Notes: generated by a model not told the origin, from the sequence alone. A stretch of 64,000 bases of DNA from Centipeda infelix ATCC 43532 (GCF_000234095.1 NZ_JH376798.1:153424-217423), one strand, 5' to 3'. Shown: positions 49,435-58,374, numbered from the stretch's first letter. A program made the numbers and translations.

Positions 49435-49522
49435 ACACAAGCGTTTTATGTGGATGTCCGCTCCGCGGCATCCATTTGTTTCACGGACGCCTATGCGCGC
49501 CCTGCATCAAAAGGAGGATTTT

Positions 49523-50446
49523 ATGTTTTATTCCATGCGCCGCACCCTCTCTGTCCTCGCTGTCGGCGGACTGCTCTGTGCGCCCGCCGCGCTCATGACA
49601 GGCTGTTTTGGCAGCAGCAGCAAGGCAGACGATGCTGCTGCCGCCGTCTCATCCCTACTCTCGGACAACAGCGTCGAAAGCAAGGGGGAGGCACTCTCGC
49701 CCTATCTCGACGCAACGAACAACTACAACCACAACATTGTCACGTTCGACTACGCGATCTCGCCGTCCCTCAACAACCTGCGAAACGGGGGGCATGACAC
49801 CTACATCTCCCTCCCGAACCTCTCACAGCTGAAAAAGGATCTTGAGGAAGCACGCGCGAATCCGAAAACCGCAGGTGTCTTCAAGGACATTGACGCGGAT
49901 GCGGACGAAGTGCTCGCTCTGCTGAAGGATCTCGCACCGCTCGCGGACAAGATGGAAGCGTACTACTCCTCCAAGAGCTACATGGCGGATGGCTACGCCG
50001 AAAGCGACCGCATGGCGGCACAGTTCCTCCCGCTCTACGACAAGTTCGATGCGGCGTATGACAAGTTTGACGCGACGGTCACGGAGCATTTCAAAGAGCT
50101 GCGTGTCGCCCAGCTGGAGGAAATGCGCAAGGACGGCCGAGTGAACGCCGCCAACTACCTTGAGCTGACGATCAAGACGCGCGAACTGGTCGATATGCTC
50201 GACAAAGAAAACATTGACAAGACCGCTGCCGAGGCAAAGATCGCCGAGATGAACGACCTGTCTGCGAAGCTGACCGACGTACCCGCTCTCGGCTCCTACA
50301 AGTCGAACCTCAACCGCTTTATCGGCACGGTGCGCAGCTATCTCGCAGGACAGGCGGACGGCAACGATGTCATCGACGACTTCAACGATACCGTGAGCTC
50401 GACGGGACACCTCGATCTCGCCGATCTCGACCCCAAGAAGAAATAG
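49523..50446 (+). CDS. DUF3829-like lipoprotein (YiiG type)
   Basis: The protein has 307 residues. The lipobox LMTGC places the lipidated Cys at 28. The rest is helical and resembles DUF3829/YiiG proteins: LDATNNYNHNIVTFDYAIS near the start and repeated long helices (YDKFDAAYDKFDATVTEHFKEL in parts). AAAAGGAGGATTTT precedes ATG 49523. Upstream in-frame codons were rejected because they would precede the signal. The function is unknown and the location is presumably an envelope membrane. Confidence 0.78.
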   Translation: MFYSMRRTLSVLAVGGLLCAPAALMTGCFGSSSKADDAAAAVSSLLSDNSVESKGEALSPYLDATNNYNHNIVTFDYAISPSLNNLRNGGHDTYISLPNLSQLKKDLEEARANPKTAGVFKDIDADADEVLALLKDLAPLADKMEAYYSSKSYMADGYAESDRMAAQFLPLYDKFDAAYDKFDATVTEHFKELRVAQLEEMRKDGRVNAANYLELTIKTRELVDMLDKENIDKTAAEAKIAEMNDLSAKLTDVPALGSYKSNLNRFIGTVRSYLAGQADGNDVIDDFNDTVSSTGHLDLADLDPKKK

Positions 50447-50547
50447 TGCGGCTTCTTTCCTCTGTACGTGTGGTCATTTTTGTGGTATGATAAATATGCA
50501 GAAAACACGTGCATTCCTTTGATCAACGAAAGGAGCATCCACACGTT

Positions 50548-51672
50548 ATGAAGAAAATTCTCATCATGCTTTTCCTATGCATGGCGTTCGCACAGACCGC
50601 CCTCGCACAGACCGTCACCGTGGACGGCGTGGGCGTTGACCGCGACTCCGCCATGCGCGACGCGGCCCGTATGGCAGTCGAACAGGTCGCAGGCATGTAC
50701 ATCAACTCGAATACAGTCGTGTCGAATACCTCCGTGGAGATGGACGAGATCCTCTCGCACGCGCAGGGCTACGTCCAGAACATCACCGTCATCAGCGAGT
50801 CCATGAATGGCGGTGAGTACCGCGTCCGCGCAAGCGTTGACGTGAACACCGATCCGAACTCGGCGTTCATGAAGCGTATGGATGCCGTCATGCGCCTCAG
50901 CGACCCGCGCATCGGCGTCGTCATTCTCTCGGACGATGCGGATCTCGACCACAGCTTCGACGGCCTCCCCGGCCACGACACCATCCTCGAGACAGCACTC
51001 AACGAGCGGCTTCTCACCGTCGGCTTCAAACACGTCGTCGATGTGAACCTCCTCTCGCAGTTGCAGGATTCGTCGGTACTGAACGCCGTCTATCGCGGCG
51101 ACAGCCGTCTCCCATACGACGGTGATGCCTCTGCGCGCCCGATCGACTATCTCGTCATCGGACGCAGCCACGCAGAGGGCTACAAGGTGAAGCTGCCGGA
51201 CAATCACGGCGGGTACGTCGAGACACAGATGTCCTCGGCACGCACACACCTCGACCTCAAGATCATCTCCTTCGGCACGAGCACGATCATCGGCACCTAC
51301 TCCGTCGATGGACAGGGCGTCGAAAACAGCCCTGCGCTCGCGGCGCGCAAGTCGCGTCAAGCAGCAGCAGGCAAGGCGGCGGAGAAGCTCGAGCAGCAGT
51401 TCCTCAAAGCTGCGGCAAGCGGATTCTCGGGCATCCAGCTCACCGTCCGCGCGAATGACTTCTCCCTCGTCGAGAAGCTCGTACGCGAGCTCAAGGAACT
51501 GCGCGGCGTACAGGATGTCTACGTGCGCGGCACGAGCGCGGGCAAGACGACCATCGACATCGCCTCGGCACAAAAGCCGTTCACCATTCTCCAGATGCTC
51601 CAGCGCGAGACGGATCTCTCCATCTTCGTGGAGAGCACAAGCGACAGCGAGCTCAAGATCGCACTGCGCTGA
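50548..51672 (+). CDS. Exported LPP20/FlgT-like protein
   Basis: The protein has 374 residues with a signal peptide (KKILIMLFLCMAFAQTALAQ). The first domain again follows the FlgT/LPP20 N-terminal pattern: VDGVGVDRDSAMRDAARMAVEQVAGMYINSNTVV in parts, then ILSHAQGYVQNITVI. A middle domain recalls FlgT-M or CsgG-like folds (RIGVVILSDDADLD, ALNERLLTVGFKHVVDVNLL, DYLVIGRSHA). A C-terminal domain (VRELKELRGVQDVYVRG) follows. The organism may use such proteins around the flagellar or envelope base; that is inference. AAAGGAG lies 12 bases before ATG 50548. Confidence 0.75.
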   Translation: MKKILIMLFLCMAFAQTALAQTVTVDGVGVDRDSAMRDAARMAVEQVAGMYINSNTVVSNTSVEMDEILSHAQGYVQNITVISESMNGGEYRVRASVDVNTDPNSAFMKRMDAVMRLSDPRIGVVILSDDADLDHSFDGLPGHDTILETALNERLLTVGFKHVVDVNLLSQLQDSSVLNAVYRGDSRLPYDGDASARPIDYLVIGRSHAEGYKVKLPDNHGGYVETQMSSARTHLDLKIISFGTSTIIGTYSVDGQGVENSPALAARKSRQAAAGKAAEKLEQQFLKAAASGFSGIQLTVRANDFSLVEKLVRELKELRGVQDVYVRGTSAGKTTIDIASAQKPFTILQMLQRETDLSIFVESTSDSELKIALR

Positions 51673-51721
51673 TACCGTTCCCGCATTGCAGGGGAAAGGT
51701 ACACAAACAGCAAAACAAGAA

Positions 51722-51760
51722 TCTGCCGTACGAAATCCATCGTGCGGCAGACTTTTTTTG
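51722..51760 (+). terminator. Rho-independent terminator
   Basis: TCTGCCGTACG and CGTGCGGCAGA pair around eight bases and are followed by seven T. Confidence 0.85.
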
Positions 51761-51857
51761 TAAAAATTTTTCTAATCTCTGCCGCCCGTCCACTGCTTCA
51801 AAAATCGCGAAAGATCCCGCCATTACAGGCCTTACGAGAAACACGGGACTTTTTCAC

Positions 51858-51902
51858 CTGTCATATTCTACAGTTTCAATTCGTTTTAATTTGTGTTAAA
51901 AT
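51858..51902 (+). promoter_or_regulatory. Palindromic operator plus extended -10 promoter, copy 5 (weaker)
   Basis: CTGTCAT-AT-TCTACAG (51858-51873) keeps the left half-site and five of seven bases of the right half. Exactly 23 bp later comes TG-T-TAAAAT (51897-51902). It drives the CsgG-like gene at 52038 with a leader of about 130 bases. Confidence 0.45.
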
Positions 51903-52037
51903 AACAGGCGACATCCTGTATGTCGACATCCATGTACCCACGGCGGGCAGTCCGCGTGTTTTCTGCCAATCGCCATCATTCGCCCGACCGCGCGGTGCAC
52001 GCAGGGAGCCATTGGATCATCGTTAAGGAGGAATTCT

Positions 52038-52712
52038 ATGCTTAAGAAAATGATGGGCACCCTCGTCCTGCTCCTGGGGCTGACGATGGGTTCTGTCTGT
52101 CAGGCAGGACTGTACGACAATCCCACCGTCGCCATCATGCCCTTCCAGAACAAGGTGCCGGATCGGTGGGGAGGCTTCGGCGACCATGCAGGCATCGCAA
52201 CCGAGGAGTTGATCACCCTCATCAGCGACCGTCCCGACGTGTTCCAAGTCTATGAACGTATCGAACTCCAAGATCTCGTGGATGAGCAGAGTCTCGGTAT
52301 GACCGGACTCATCGCAGAGGACACCGCTGCCGAGGTCGGCAACCTGAGCGGTGTCGAGTACAAGATCTTCGGCGCACTCACAAACCTCTCGGCGAAAGAG
52401 GATTCCTTCGGGCTTGCTGATCTCACGGGCGGTCTGATCGGCAGTCAGGCGAGCGTCGTGGCAAATGTCTCTATTCGCGTCGTCGAGGTCTCGACGGGGC
52501 GCGTCGTCCTCGTCGGGCAGGGCAAGGGCAGCTCGAAACGAGTATCGGGCGGCATAGCCTCAGAGGGCGGCGCGTTCATGCTCGGCTCCGCGAGCGTCAC
52601 CGATGAAATGGCATTCAACGCCGTCTCCAAGGCGATCAAGGATGCCGTCAACGGCAAAGAAGGACTCTTTACGAAGATGGGCGTCAACGACAAAAAGGGA
52701 AAGAAACGTTAA
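52038..52712 (+). CDS. Exported CsgG-like protein
   Basis: The protein has 224 residues with a signal peptide (MLKKMMGTLVLLLGLTMGSVCQA). The Cys at the end of the signal lacks a good lipobox. The mature part has the CsgG/HfaB pattern: TVAIMPFQNKVPDRWGG, then GIATEELITLISDRPDVFQVYERIELQDLVDEQSLG in parts and IRVVEVSTGRVVLVGQGKG. CsgG forms the outer-membrane curli channel, but no curli subunit is near and this copy is shorter. AAGGAGGAATTCT precedes ATG 52038. It is followed after 73 bases by another LPP20-type protein. Confidence 0.78.
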   Translation: MLKKMMGTLVLLLGLTMGSVCQAGLYDNPTVAIMPFQNKVPDRWGGFGDHAGIATEELITLISDRPDVFQVYERIELQDLVDEQSLGMTGLIAEDTAAEVGNLSGVEYKIFGALTNLSAKEDSFGLADLTGGLIGSQASVVANVSIRVVEVSTGRVVLVGQGKGSSKRVSGGIASEGGAFMLGSASVTDEMAFNAVSKAIKDAVNGKEGLFTKMGVNDKKGKKR

Positions 52713-52785
52713 GGAATCCGGCAGGTGGCTCATCCAGCAGCCATCCGTTAGAACAGTTTCGTTTTCATGAAAAGGAGCGACAACA

Positions 52786-53673
52786 ATGAAGAACCTGAAG
52801 AAAAAAGCTCTCGTCAGCGCCATTGCAGGCGTATTTGCATTTGGGGCGGGCTTCTATGCCGCACCGAACACCTCCCTCCCCTCCCTTACCATCATGCAGG
52901 CGGCTGAGGCAGCTCCGCAGTGGGAGCAGGGCACGATCACGGCGGAGGGCTTCGGCACGCCGCCGATGGGTGCATACGGATCGAAGGCAAGCATCATGGC
53001 GCGCCGTGCCGCCATCGTAGACGCACAGCGCAACCTCGCCGAGCAGGTAAGCGGCGTGCAGGTCGATGCCGAGACGACGGTCGAGAACTTCGTCATCAGC
53101 AGCGACCTCGTCAAGACCAAGGTCAGTGCCCTCATCAAGGGTGCTGTCGTCGTCGAGGAGCAGATGATGCCCGACGGCGCATACCGCGTCGTCATGTCCA
53201 TGCCGATGTACGGCTCGCAGGGTCTCGCCTCGGCGATCATGCCCGCGATTCGCGACAACACGCCGCCCACCCCGCCCCCGCCGGTCATCTCTGCCACCAT
53301 CACCACGCAGATCCAGATGGGCGGCACCTACACGGGGGTCATCATTGATGCGGGCGGCATGGGACTCAAGCCCAGCTTCTCCCCCGTCATCTATGACACG
53401 AACGGCCGCGCCATCTACGGTGTCAGCAACATCAACTACGATCAGGCAATCTCGCAGGGCATGGTCGGTTACTCCTCCAGCGTCTCCTCCGCACAGACCC
53501 TCCCGCGCGTCGGCGCAACCCCGCTCGTCATCAAGGCAGTGCAGGTGCGCGGCGGCAACAACTCCACCAACCCCGTCAACGTCGTCGTCAGCGTCGACGA
53601 TGGCGACCGCATCCTCGCAGCAAACCAGCAGAGCCAGATGCTTATGAACGGCTCCGTCGTGTTCGTACGCTAA
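52786..53673 (+). CDS. Exported LPP20-family protein
   Basis: The protein has 295 residues with a signal peptide. The LPP20 domain is clear: MARRAAIVDAQRNLAEQVSGVQVDAETTVENFVISSDLVKTKVSALIKGAVVVEEQMMPDGAYRVVMSMP in parts. A Pro-rich linker (NTPPTPPPPV) and a C-terminal beta-rich domain (TGVIIDAGGMGLKPSFSPVIYDTNG in parts) follow. The order CsgG-like then LPP20-like suggests an operon. AAAAGGAGCGACAAC precedes ATG 52786. A strong terminator ends the unit. Confidence 0.82.
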   Translation: MKNLKKKALVSAIAGVFAFGAGFYAAPNTSLPSLTIMQAAEAAPQWEQGTITAEGFGTPPMGAYGSKASIMARRAAIVDAQRNLAEQVSGVQVDAETTVENFVISSDLVKTKVSALIKGAVVVEEQMMPDGAYRVVMSMPMYGSQGLASAIMPAIRDNTPPTPPPPVISATITTQIQMGGTYTGVIIDAGGMGLKPSFSPVIYDTNGRAIYGVSNINYDQAISQGMVGYSSSVSSAQTLPRVGATPLVIKAVQVRGGNNSTNPVNVVVSVDDGDRILAANQQSQMLMNGSVVFVR

Positions 53674-53690
53674 CGGTGGTAAACGATAGG

Positions 53691-53729
53691 TATAAAACTC
53701 CCGAGGTCAATGACCTCGGGAGTTTTATA
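53691..53729. terminator. Bidirectional terminator
   Basis: ATAAAACTCCCGAGGTCA and TGACCTCGGGAGTTTTAT form a near-perfect stem with A and T runs on both sides. Confidence 0.92.
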
Positions 53730-53732
53730 CTC

Positions 53733-54620
53733 TTAAATATGACGGGTCTTGCTATTTTCCACTACTGATAAAATAAAATCCGCCATCATCATAGAAGCAT
53801 TTACAAAAAGTCTGGTATGATGCTCGGCAATACGTCGTCTGCCCGAGCCAACTCCATGCGCATCACCTTCCTTATTTCTCATTTCAGTGATAGCAACTAC
53901 AATGGTTCCAAGCCCAGATAACAATTTCTTAATGCGCTGATCAGTTTCATTATCGCTGTGCATATTATACAGATCCCGAACTTGCTTATATAATTTTGCA
54001 ATTTCGCCTGAGCATACCGGCTTTTCTTTTTTTGCTTCAATTGCGTAAATAAACACCTCTTCCAGCATTGTGCGCGCTTTGGTAAGTGCACTGTCATAAT
54101 GACTATGATCAATATCCTCCATTGCTCGAGATAGCATTCCCCTAATATATTCATGATCTATTTTTTTGATTTTAGGAGTGCTTATTTCAATTTTTCTATC
54201 GCCCCTCTTGAGAAAAATTGGGATTTTATAGTAGAGTTCCACTTCTTCCATATAAGGAGGAATCTCACTCCCCCCACTATCACAAAGAAATTCTTTCGAT
54301 TTCAAAATAATTTTTTGATAGTACTCATCTACGATAAAAGCATAGGCTGTGTTTTCTAGGGCTCGCTGCAATGACTGAACCACGCGAATGGCGAGAAGCA
54401 GTTCCCTGCTATGTTCCGCCCAAAAATGTTGCCCACAATCATTCGTAGGCAGACGGCTATTCATTGCTTCATAATTTCTTGTCATCAATTCGTGCACAGT
54501 AGAAAGCACTTCCCGTAATTTACGGTGCGGAAATATTTGATACAAATCAATATATTCTAATGTTCGATATCGCTCCAGTTTCTTATATTGTACTTCAATC
54601 GTATTATCTAACGTAGACAA
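53733..54620 (-). CDS. Abortive-infection family protein with Abi_C domain
   Basis: The protein has 295 residues with a TTG start at 54620 after GAGGAG. The C-terminal 110 residues match the Abi_C domain: LTKARTMLEEVFIYAIE, LSGLGTIVVAITEMRNKEGDAHGVG and EHHTRLFVNASMMMADFI. The N-terminal part is helical and not recognised. The gene is visibly richer in A and T than its neighbours, which points to recent transfer. Abi_C proteins are linked to abortive phage resistance, where the basic RNxxGxxHG motif could belong to a nuclease-like or nucleotide-binding site. No second defence gene lies beside it. Confidence 0.82.
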   Translation of the reverse strand: MSTLDNTIEVQYKKLERYRTLEYIDLYQIFPHRKLREVLSTVHELMTRNYEAMNSRLPTNDCGQHFWAEHSRELLLAIRVVQSLQRALENTAYAFIVDEYYQKIILKSKEFLCDSGGSEIPPYMEEVELYYKIPIFLKRGDRKIEISTPKIKKIDHEYIRGMLSRAMEDIDHSHYDSALTKARTMLEEVFIYAIEAKKEKPVCSGEIAKLYKQVRDLYNMHSDNETDQRIKKLLSGLGTIVVAITEMRNKEGDAHGVGSGRRRIAEHHTRLFVNASMMMADFILSVVENSKTRHI

Positions 54621-54836
54621 TGCACTCTGCTCCTCTCACAAATCTTTTCGTAATATCCCAAATACTCTACATACAAATTACTCCGTGTTTTCCCGAGCTG
54701 TTCCCGCTACTCCAATATGCCCTTCTAGATCAGAAGTGTAGCAACACATGAGATGATCGATAATATTTACCCTACTCCCGATTCCATATCCATCCTCATC
54801 ACACATGAAATAGAAATATAGCCTTCATTATGAAAT
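54621..54836. other. AT-rich intergenic stretch upstream of the Abi_C gene
   Basis: No gene, tRNA or repeat is seen. The low-GC composition continues from the Abi_C gene, so the transferred segment probably spans at least 53733-54840. Confidence 0.4.
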
Positions 54837-54872
54837 AACGCCTCTGCACGTTTATCGTACAGAGGTGTTTTC
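54837..54872. terminator. Hairpin after the small acidic-protein gene
   Basis: CGCCTCTGCACG and CGTACAGAGGTG pair around TTTAT. It lies 35 bp past the stop of the minus-strand gene at 54907. Confidence 0.6.
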
Positions 54873-54906
54873 ACGTTTTATAATTCATCATCTCACTGTC
54901 CGAGGC

Positions 54907-55446
54907 TCATTGTGTGCGTTCAGCCTCGCACAAAGCAAGCGTCTGAGCAGAGTAATAGTAAAAGCTATAGAAAAGTTCTGCAGGAAAAACCTCATCATCC
55001 TCGTAGCGCAGTTCGTCCTCCTCCTCGTCGTAGACCTCCGACCAGAGATATTCCTCCCGAAGCAGATCGGAGAATTGCGGCAGCGGATCGGCGTGTTCCA
55101 TCTCCTCACCCATATGGACACATTCCACGATCAACCGGAAATGTTCGAGCAGCCGCTCTGCAATCATCCGAGCAATTTCGTTCTCGTGCTGCGCTGCACA
55201 GGCACGCCGAAAGATCCGTACGAGAAAGATCATGGCAAACGGTGTTGCGTGCCAGAATGTCCCCTGGTGCTCCGTATTGATCGTCAGCTCGTAGAGCGCA
55301 TCCTCCACTGCCACAGCGTCGTCCATCGACTCCAGCGCCGAAAAATACTGTGGAAACTTTGTCGCGCGTCCATAGGGCGTTGTCAGTCGGTGCCAGGGTA
55401 CTTCATCCACGGCTACACTTTCGATATAGCGTTCGTTCTCATTCAT
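54907..55446 (-). CDS. Acidic protein, unknown function, downstream of dpaL
   Basis: The protein has 179 residues from ATG 55446 after GGAGGTGTCAGG. It is soluble and strongly acidic near its end (EVYDEEEDELRYEDDEVFP). Helices in the middle contain His and Cys (FRRACAAQHENEIARM, FRLIVECVHMGEEMEHADP). Longer in-frame codons upstream lie in the dpaL gene and were rejected. It follows dpaL by 46 bases and may share its transcript. No family is recognised. Confidence 0.65.
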   Translation of the reverse strand: MNENERYIESVAVDEVPWHRLTTPYGRATKFPQYFSALESMDDAVAVEDALYELTINTEHQGTFWHATPFAMIFLVRIFRRACAAQHENEIARMIAERLLEHFRLIVECVHMGEEMEHADPLPQFSDLLREEYLWSEVYDEEEDELRYEDDEVFPAELFYSFYYYSAQTLALCEAERTQ

Positions 55447-55492
55447 CCTGACACCTCCAACGAAAGGCGCATCCTTGCTCCGAACATGCCCC

Positions 55493-56692
55493 TCAATAGC
55501 TCGGGTACAGCCCGTCCCAGACGACGCGGCGGTAGTTCGTGCGGTCGGTGTCGCCCTCGGTGGAGATGCAGAGAATGCGGGAGTCCTTGCCGAGACCGAT
55601 GCGATCGCGCAGGTAGTCGAGGCTGCGGTTCTGCATGAGCTCTGCGACGAGCCCCGTGGTGACGGCGCCGCTCTCGCCCGAGACGACGCGCGGATCGTCG
55701 TCCAGCGGGTTGCCGAGGATGCGCATCCCCTTCGCCGCGACCCACTCGGGCACGGAGACGAAGTGATCGGCATAATCGCGCAGGATCTCCCATGCGATCG
55801 GGTTCGGCTCTCCGCAGGAGAGCCCCGCCATGATGGAACTGATCTCGCCCGTCACGATATGCCGCTCGCCGTCGCTGGCAGCAGCCGTGCGATAGATGCA
55901 GTCTGCGCGGTTCGGCTCAACGATGGTGATGACGGGACGCTGCGCTCCATGATGCGCGGCAAGATAGCCCGTGACTGCCCCCGGCAGCGAGCCGACCCCC
56001 GCCTGCAGAAAGATGTGTGTTGGCATGTCGTCGTATTGCTTCATCGCCTCATGTGCGAGCGTGGTGTAGCCCTGCATGATCCAACGCGGGATCTCTGTAT
56101 AGCCGTCAAACGCCGTGTCCTGCACGAGCACCCAGCCGCGCTCCTTCGCGAGATTCGCTGCATGGCGCACGGTGTCATCGTAGTTGTACGTTGTAAACGA
56201 TGCCTCCGCACCGAGCCCACGGATGTTTGCCAGACGCTCGGTCGAGCTGCCCTTGGGCATAAAGACATGAGCAAACAGCCCGAAGATCTTCGCCGCCCAT
56301 GCGATGCCGCGTCCGTGGTTGCCATCCGTCGCCGTCACAAGCGTGACCTTGCGCAGCTGTTCGCGGTACTCCGGCTTCGTGAGGTTCTCGTAGGTCATCT
56401 CGCTCTCGGAGAGTCCGAGACGCTGCGCGAGATAGCGTGCGACCGCGTAGCTCGCCCCGAGCCCCTTGAACAAGTTCAGCCCAAACCGCCCGCTCTCATC
56501 CTTGACTGCGATCCGTCCAAGTCCGAGCCCCGCCGCAAGACATTTGAGATCGGCAAGTGGTGTCGGTACGTAGTCCGGCAGCTCCTGATGGAACGCAACC
56601 GCACGCGCCGTCACACCGGAGTCGAACGCGGTGACATCCGATCGCGTACCGTCAGTATGCGCGAGATGTACCGCCTTAATGGATTCGTTCAT
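55493..56692 (-). CDS. dpaL: Diaminopropionate ammonia-lyase
   Basis: The protein has 399 residues. This PLP enzyme converts 2,3-diaminopropionate to pyruvate and two ammonia. The PLP lysine is Lys76 in NLFKGLGASYA. ATDGNHGRGIAWAAK is the substrate and phosphate loop, and AGVGSLPGAV and EPNRADC complete the fold-type II signature as in YgeX. Length fits the family. GGGAGGAATCTACG precedes ATG 56692. The promoter has TGC-TATAAT at 56736-56741 (minus strand). Confidence 0.9.
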   Translation of the reverse strand: MNESIKAVHLAHTDGTRSDVTAFDSGVTARAVAFHQELPDYVPTPLADLKCLAAGLGLGRIAVKDESGRFGLNLFKGLGASYAVARYLAQRLGLSESEMTYENLTKPEYREQLRKVTLVTATDGNHGRGIAWAAKIFGLFAHVFMPKGSSTERLANIRGLGAEASFTTYNYDDTVRHAANLAKERGWVLVQDTAFDGYTEIPRWIMQGYTTLAHEAMKQYDDMPTHIFLQAGVGSLPGAVTGYLAAHHGAQRPVITIVEPNRADCIYRTAAASDGERHIVTGEISSIMAGLSCGEPNPIAWEILRDYADHFVSVPEWVAAKGMRILGNPLDDDPRVVSGESGAVTTGLVAELMQNRSLDYLRDRIGLGKDSRILCISTEGDTDRTNYRRVVWDGLYPSY

Positions 56693-56735
56693 CGTAGATT
56701 CCTCCCTACAATCATTGTTTCATAATTTACTTTCA

Positions 56736-56743
56736 TTATAGCA
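56736..56743 (-). promoter_or_regulatory. Extended -10 promoter of dpaL
   Basis: The minus strand reads GTGCTATAAT, a consensus -10 with TG one base upstream, about 45 bp before the start codon. Confidence 0.5.
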
Positions 56744-56814
56744 CACACACAAATCATTGGTAAGAATCACAAAATATATTTTTTCAGATATTTATTCGCT
56801 TTTCTGACTCTTTG

Positions 56815-56843
56815 TTGACAATTACTTTCGCACCTCGTATAAT
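56815..56843 (+). promoter_or_regulatory. Consensus sigma-70 promoter of the OmpM-type gene
   Basis: TTGACA and TATAAT are both perfect and separated by 17 bp. The leader of about 130 bases before ATG 56979 is long, as expected for an abundant outer-membrane protein. Confidence 0.85.
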
Positions 56844-56978
56844 AAGATTTGATTTCAATATTAGCGGACAGGAGACAACACCGCAGACACAGTGCATTGC
56901 ATTGGAAACATAGGTATGTCTCCTCCCGCAGATGTAAGGCACGGATTCATTTCGTGCCTTCAGAAGGAGGAATTCCCC

Positions 56979-58304
56979 ATGAAGAAAACTCTGGTATCCG
57001 CACTCAGTGCGGCACTCGTCATCGGCGCAGCGTCGACGACGTTCGCGGCGGCAAATCCGTTCAGCGATGTACCGCGCGACCACTGGGCGTATGACGCTGT
57101 GACGCAGCTCGCCGCCGACGGTGTGGTCGAAGGCTACGGCGACGGCACGTATCGCGGCGACCGCAACATCACGCGCTATGAGATGGCGCAGATGACGGCA
57201 AAGGCGATGGCAAAAGACGATATGTCCGCATCGGACAAGGCACTCGTCGACCGTCTCGCTGCGGAGTTCGCGGATGAGCTGAACAACCTCGGCGTACGCG
57301 TGTCGAACCTCGAGAAGCACGCCGATATGGTGAAGTGGGAGGGCGTGCTCGAATACACCTACACGAGCTCCCGCTTTGAGAACTCTGCACGGGACATGAA
57401 AAGTGGAAAAAACCGCAAGAAGGTCAACTCAGACAACCTGCTCTTCCGGCTTGAGCCGACGGCAGAGGTCAACGACCACTGGTCGGTACACGCGCGTCTT
57501 GAGGCCGAGACCAAGATGAACAAGGATGCCGCATGGGATGTCACTGAGGACAAAGCCTCCTCGGACGACAGGGTGTCGCTCAAACGCGCATGGGCAGAGG
57601 GCGACTACACAAACTTCAACGTGAAGCTCGGTAAGATGGAAATGCTCTCGGCAGAGGCGTATGCAAAGCCGGGTGCGATTATCTTCGACCGTGAATTCTC
57701 GGGTGCGGAGGTCACCTTCGGCAAGGACGTCCAGTTCAAGCTGCAGGCAGGCCGCATGAGCAGCGATGAGATTCAGAGGGATAAGGCAGCAAACTATCAG
57801 GGTGCAGAACTCCAGTACAACGGACGCTTTACGGCAGGGGTCGGTTACTATCGCCTCAAGGCGGAGGACTTCGACGCGATGCTTAAGAACAAGAAGCAGA
57901 CCATGCAGATCTGGGGTGTAAATGCCGCCTATCGCTTCGACAAGAACAGCTTCCTCTCGGCAGCGTATGCACACAGCAAGGACTTCCATATGGTCTTGGC
58001 AGATTCCATGCCCAACAAGTCCTATCAGATCACCTACGAGTACAAGGGAGCAGAGCCGGAGGACAAGGGCTCGTGGGGCGCATACGTCTCCTATCGTCAG
58101 CTTGCCGGGGCCTCCGTTGAGCCGACTGGAGACGGCGCCATGGAGGGAACGCGCGGCATCGAGCTCGGCACGGAGTACACGCTCTTCCCGAACGTCGTCC
58201 TCTCAGCGAAGTACTTCCGCGGCAAAGACCTGTACGCAAAATACCTCGGGATAAATCAGGACAAGGCTTCGAAACTCTTCGGCCGCGTCGAGTTCTTCTT
58301 CTGA
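56979..58304 (+). CDS. SLH-domain outer-membrane porin (OmpM type)
   Basis: The protein has 441 residues. The signal peptide (MKKTLVSALSAALVIGAAS to TFAA) is followed by one SLH domain (NPFSDVPRDHWAYDAVTQLAADGVVEGYGDGTYRGDRNITRYEMAQMTAKAM in parts). A coiled linker and a 16- to 18-stranded barrel pattern end in RVEFFF. OmpM proteins of Negativicutes hold the outer membrane to polyamine-modified peptidoglycan through SLH and also form pores. Promoter and ribosome site (AAGGAGG) are consensus-like, consistent with high expression. Confidence 0.92.
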   Translation: MKKTLVSALSAALVIGAASTTFAAANPFSDVPRDHWAYDAVTQLAADGVVEGYGDGTYRGDRNITRYEMAQMTAKAMAKDDMSASDKALVDRLAAEFADELNNLGVRVSNLEKHADMVKWEGVLEYTYTSSRFENSARDMKSGKNRKKVNSDNLLFRLEPTAEVNDHWSVHARLEAETKMNKDAAWDVTEDKASSDDRVSLKRAWAEGDYTNFNVKLGKMEMLSAEAYAKPGAIIFDREFSGAEVTFGKDVQFKLQAGRMSSDEIQRDKAANYQGAELQYNGRFTAGVGYYRLKAEDFDAMLKNKKQTMQIWGVNAAYRFDKNSFLSAAYAHSKDFHMVLADSMPNKSYQITYEYKGAEPEDKGSWGAYVSYRQLAGASVEPTGDGAMEGTRGIELGTEYTLFPNVVLSAKYFRGKDLYAKYLGINQDKASKLFGRVEFFF

Positions 58305-58325
58305 TCTTTACGGCATCGGAACGGC

Positions 58326-58365
58326 AAAATCCCCCTGCATCCATATTTGGGATGCAGGGGGATTT
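58326..58365. terminator. Bidirectional terminator
   Basis: AAATCCCCCTGCATCC-ATATTT-GGGATGCAGGGGGATTT lies between convergent genes. Confidence 0.92.
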
Positions 58366-58374
58366 CTCAATGCG

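Noticed and set aside
52038-53673. Curli secretion locus
   Set aside because: Only a CsgG-like fold is seen; there is no curli subunit, CsgE or CsgF, and the neighbour is LPP20-type.
56815-56843. Possible extra copy of the palindromic operator at the OmpM promoter
   Set aside because: The sequence is an ordinary TTGACA/TATAAT promoter with no CTGTCAT or ATGACAG half-site.
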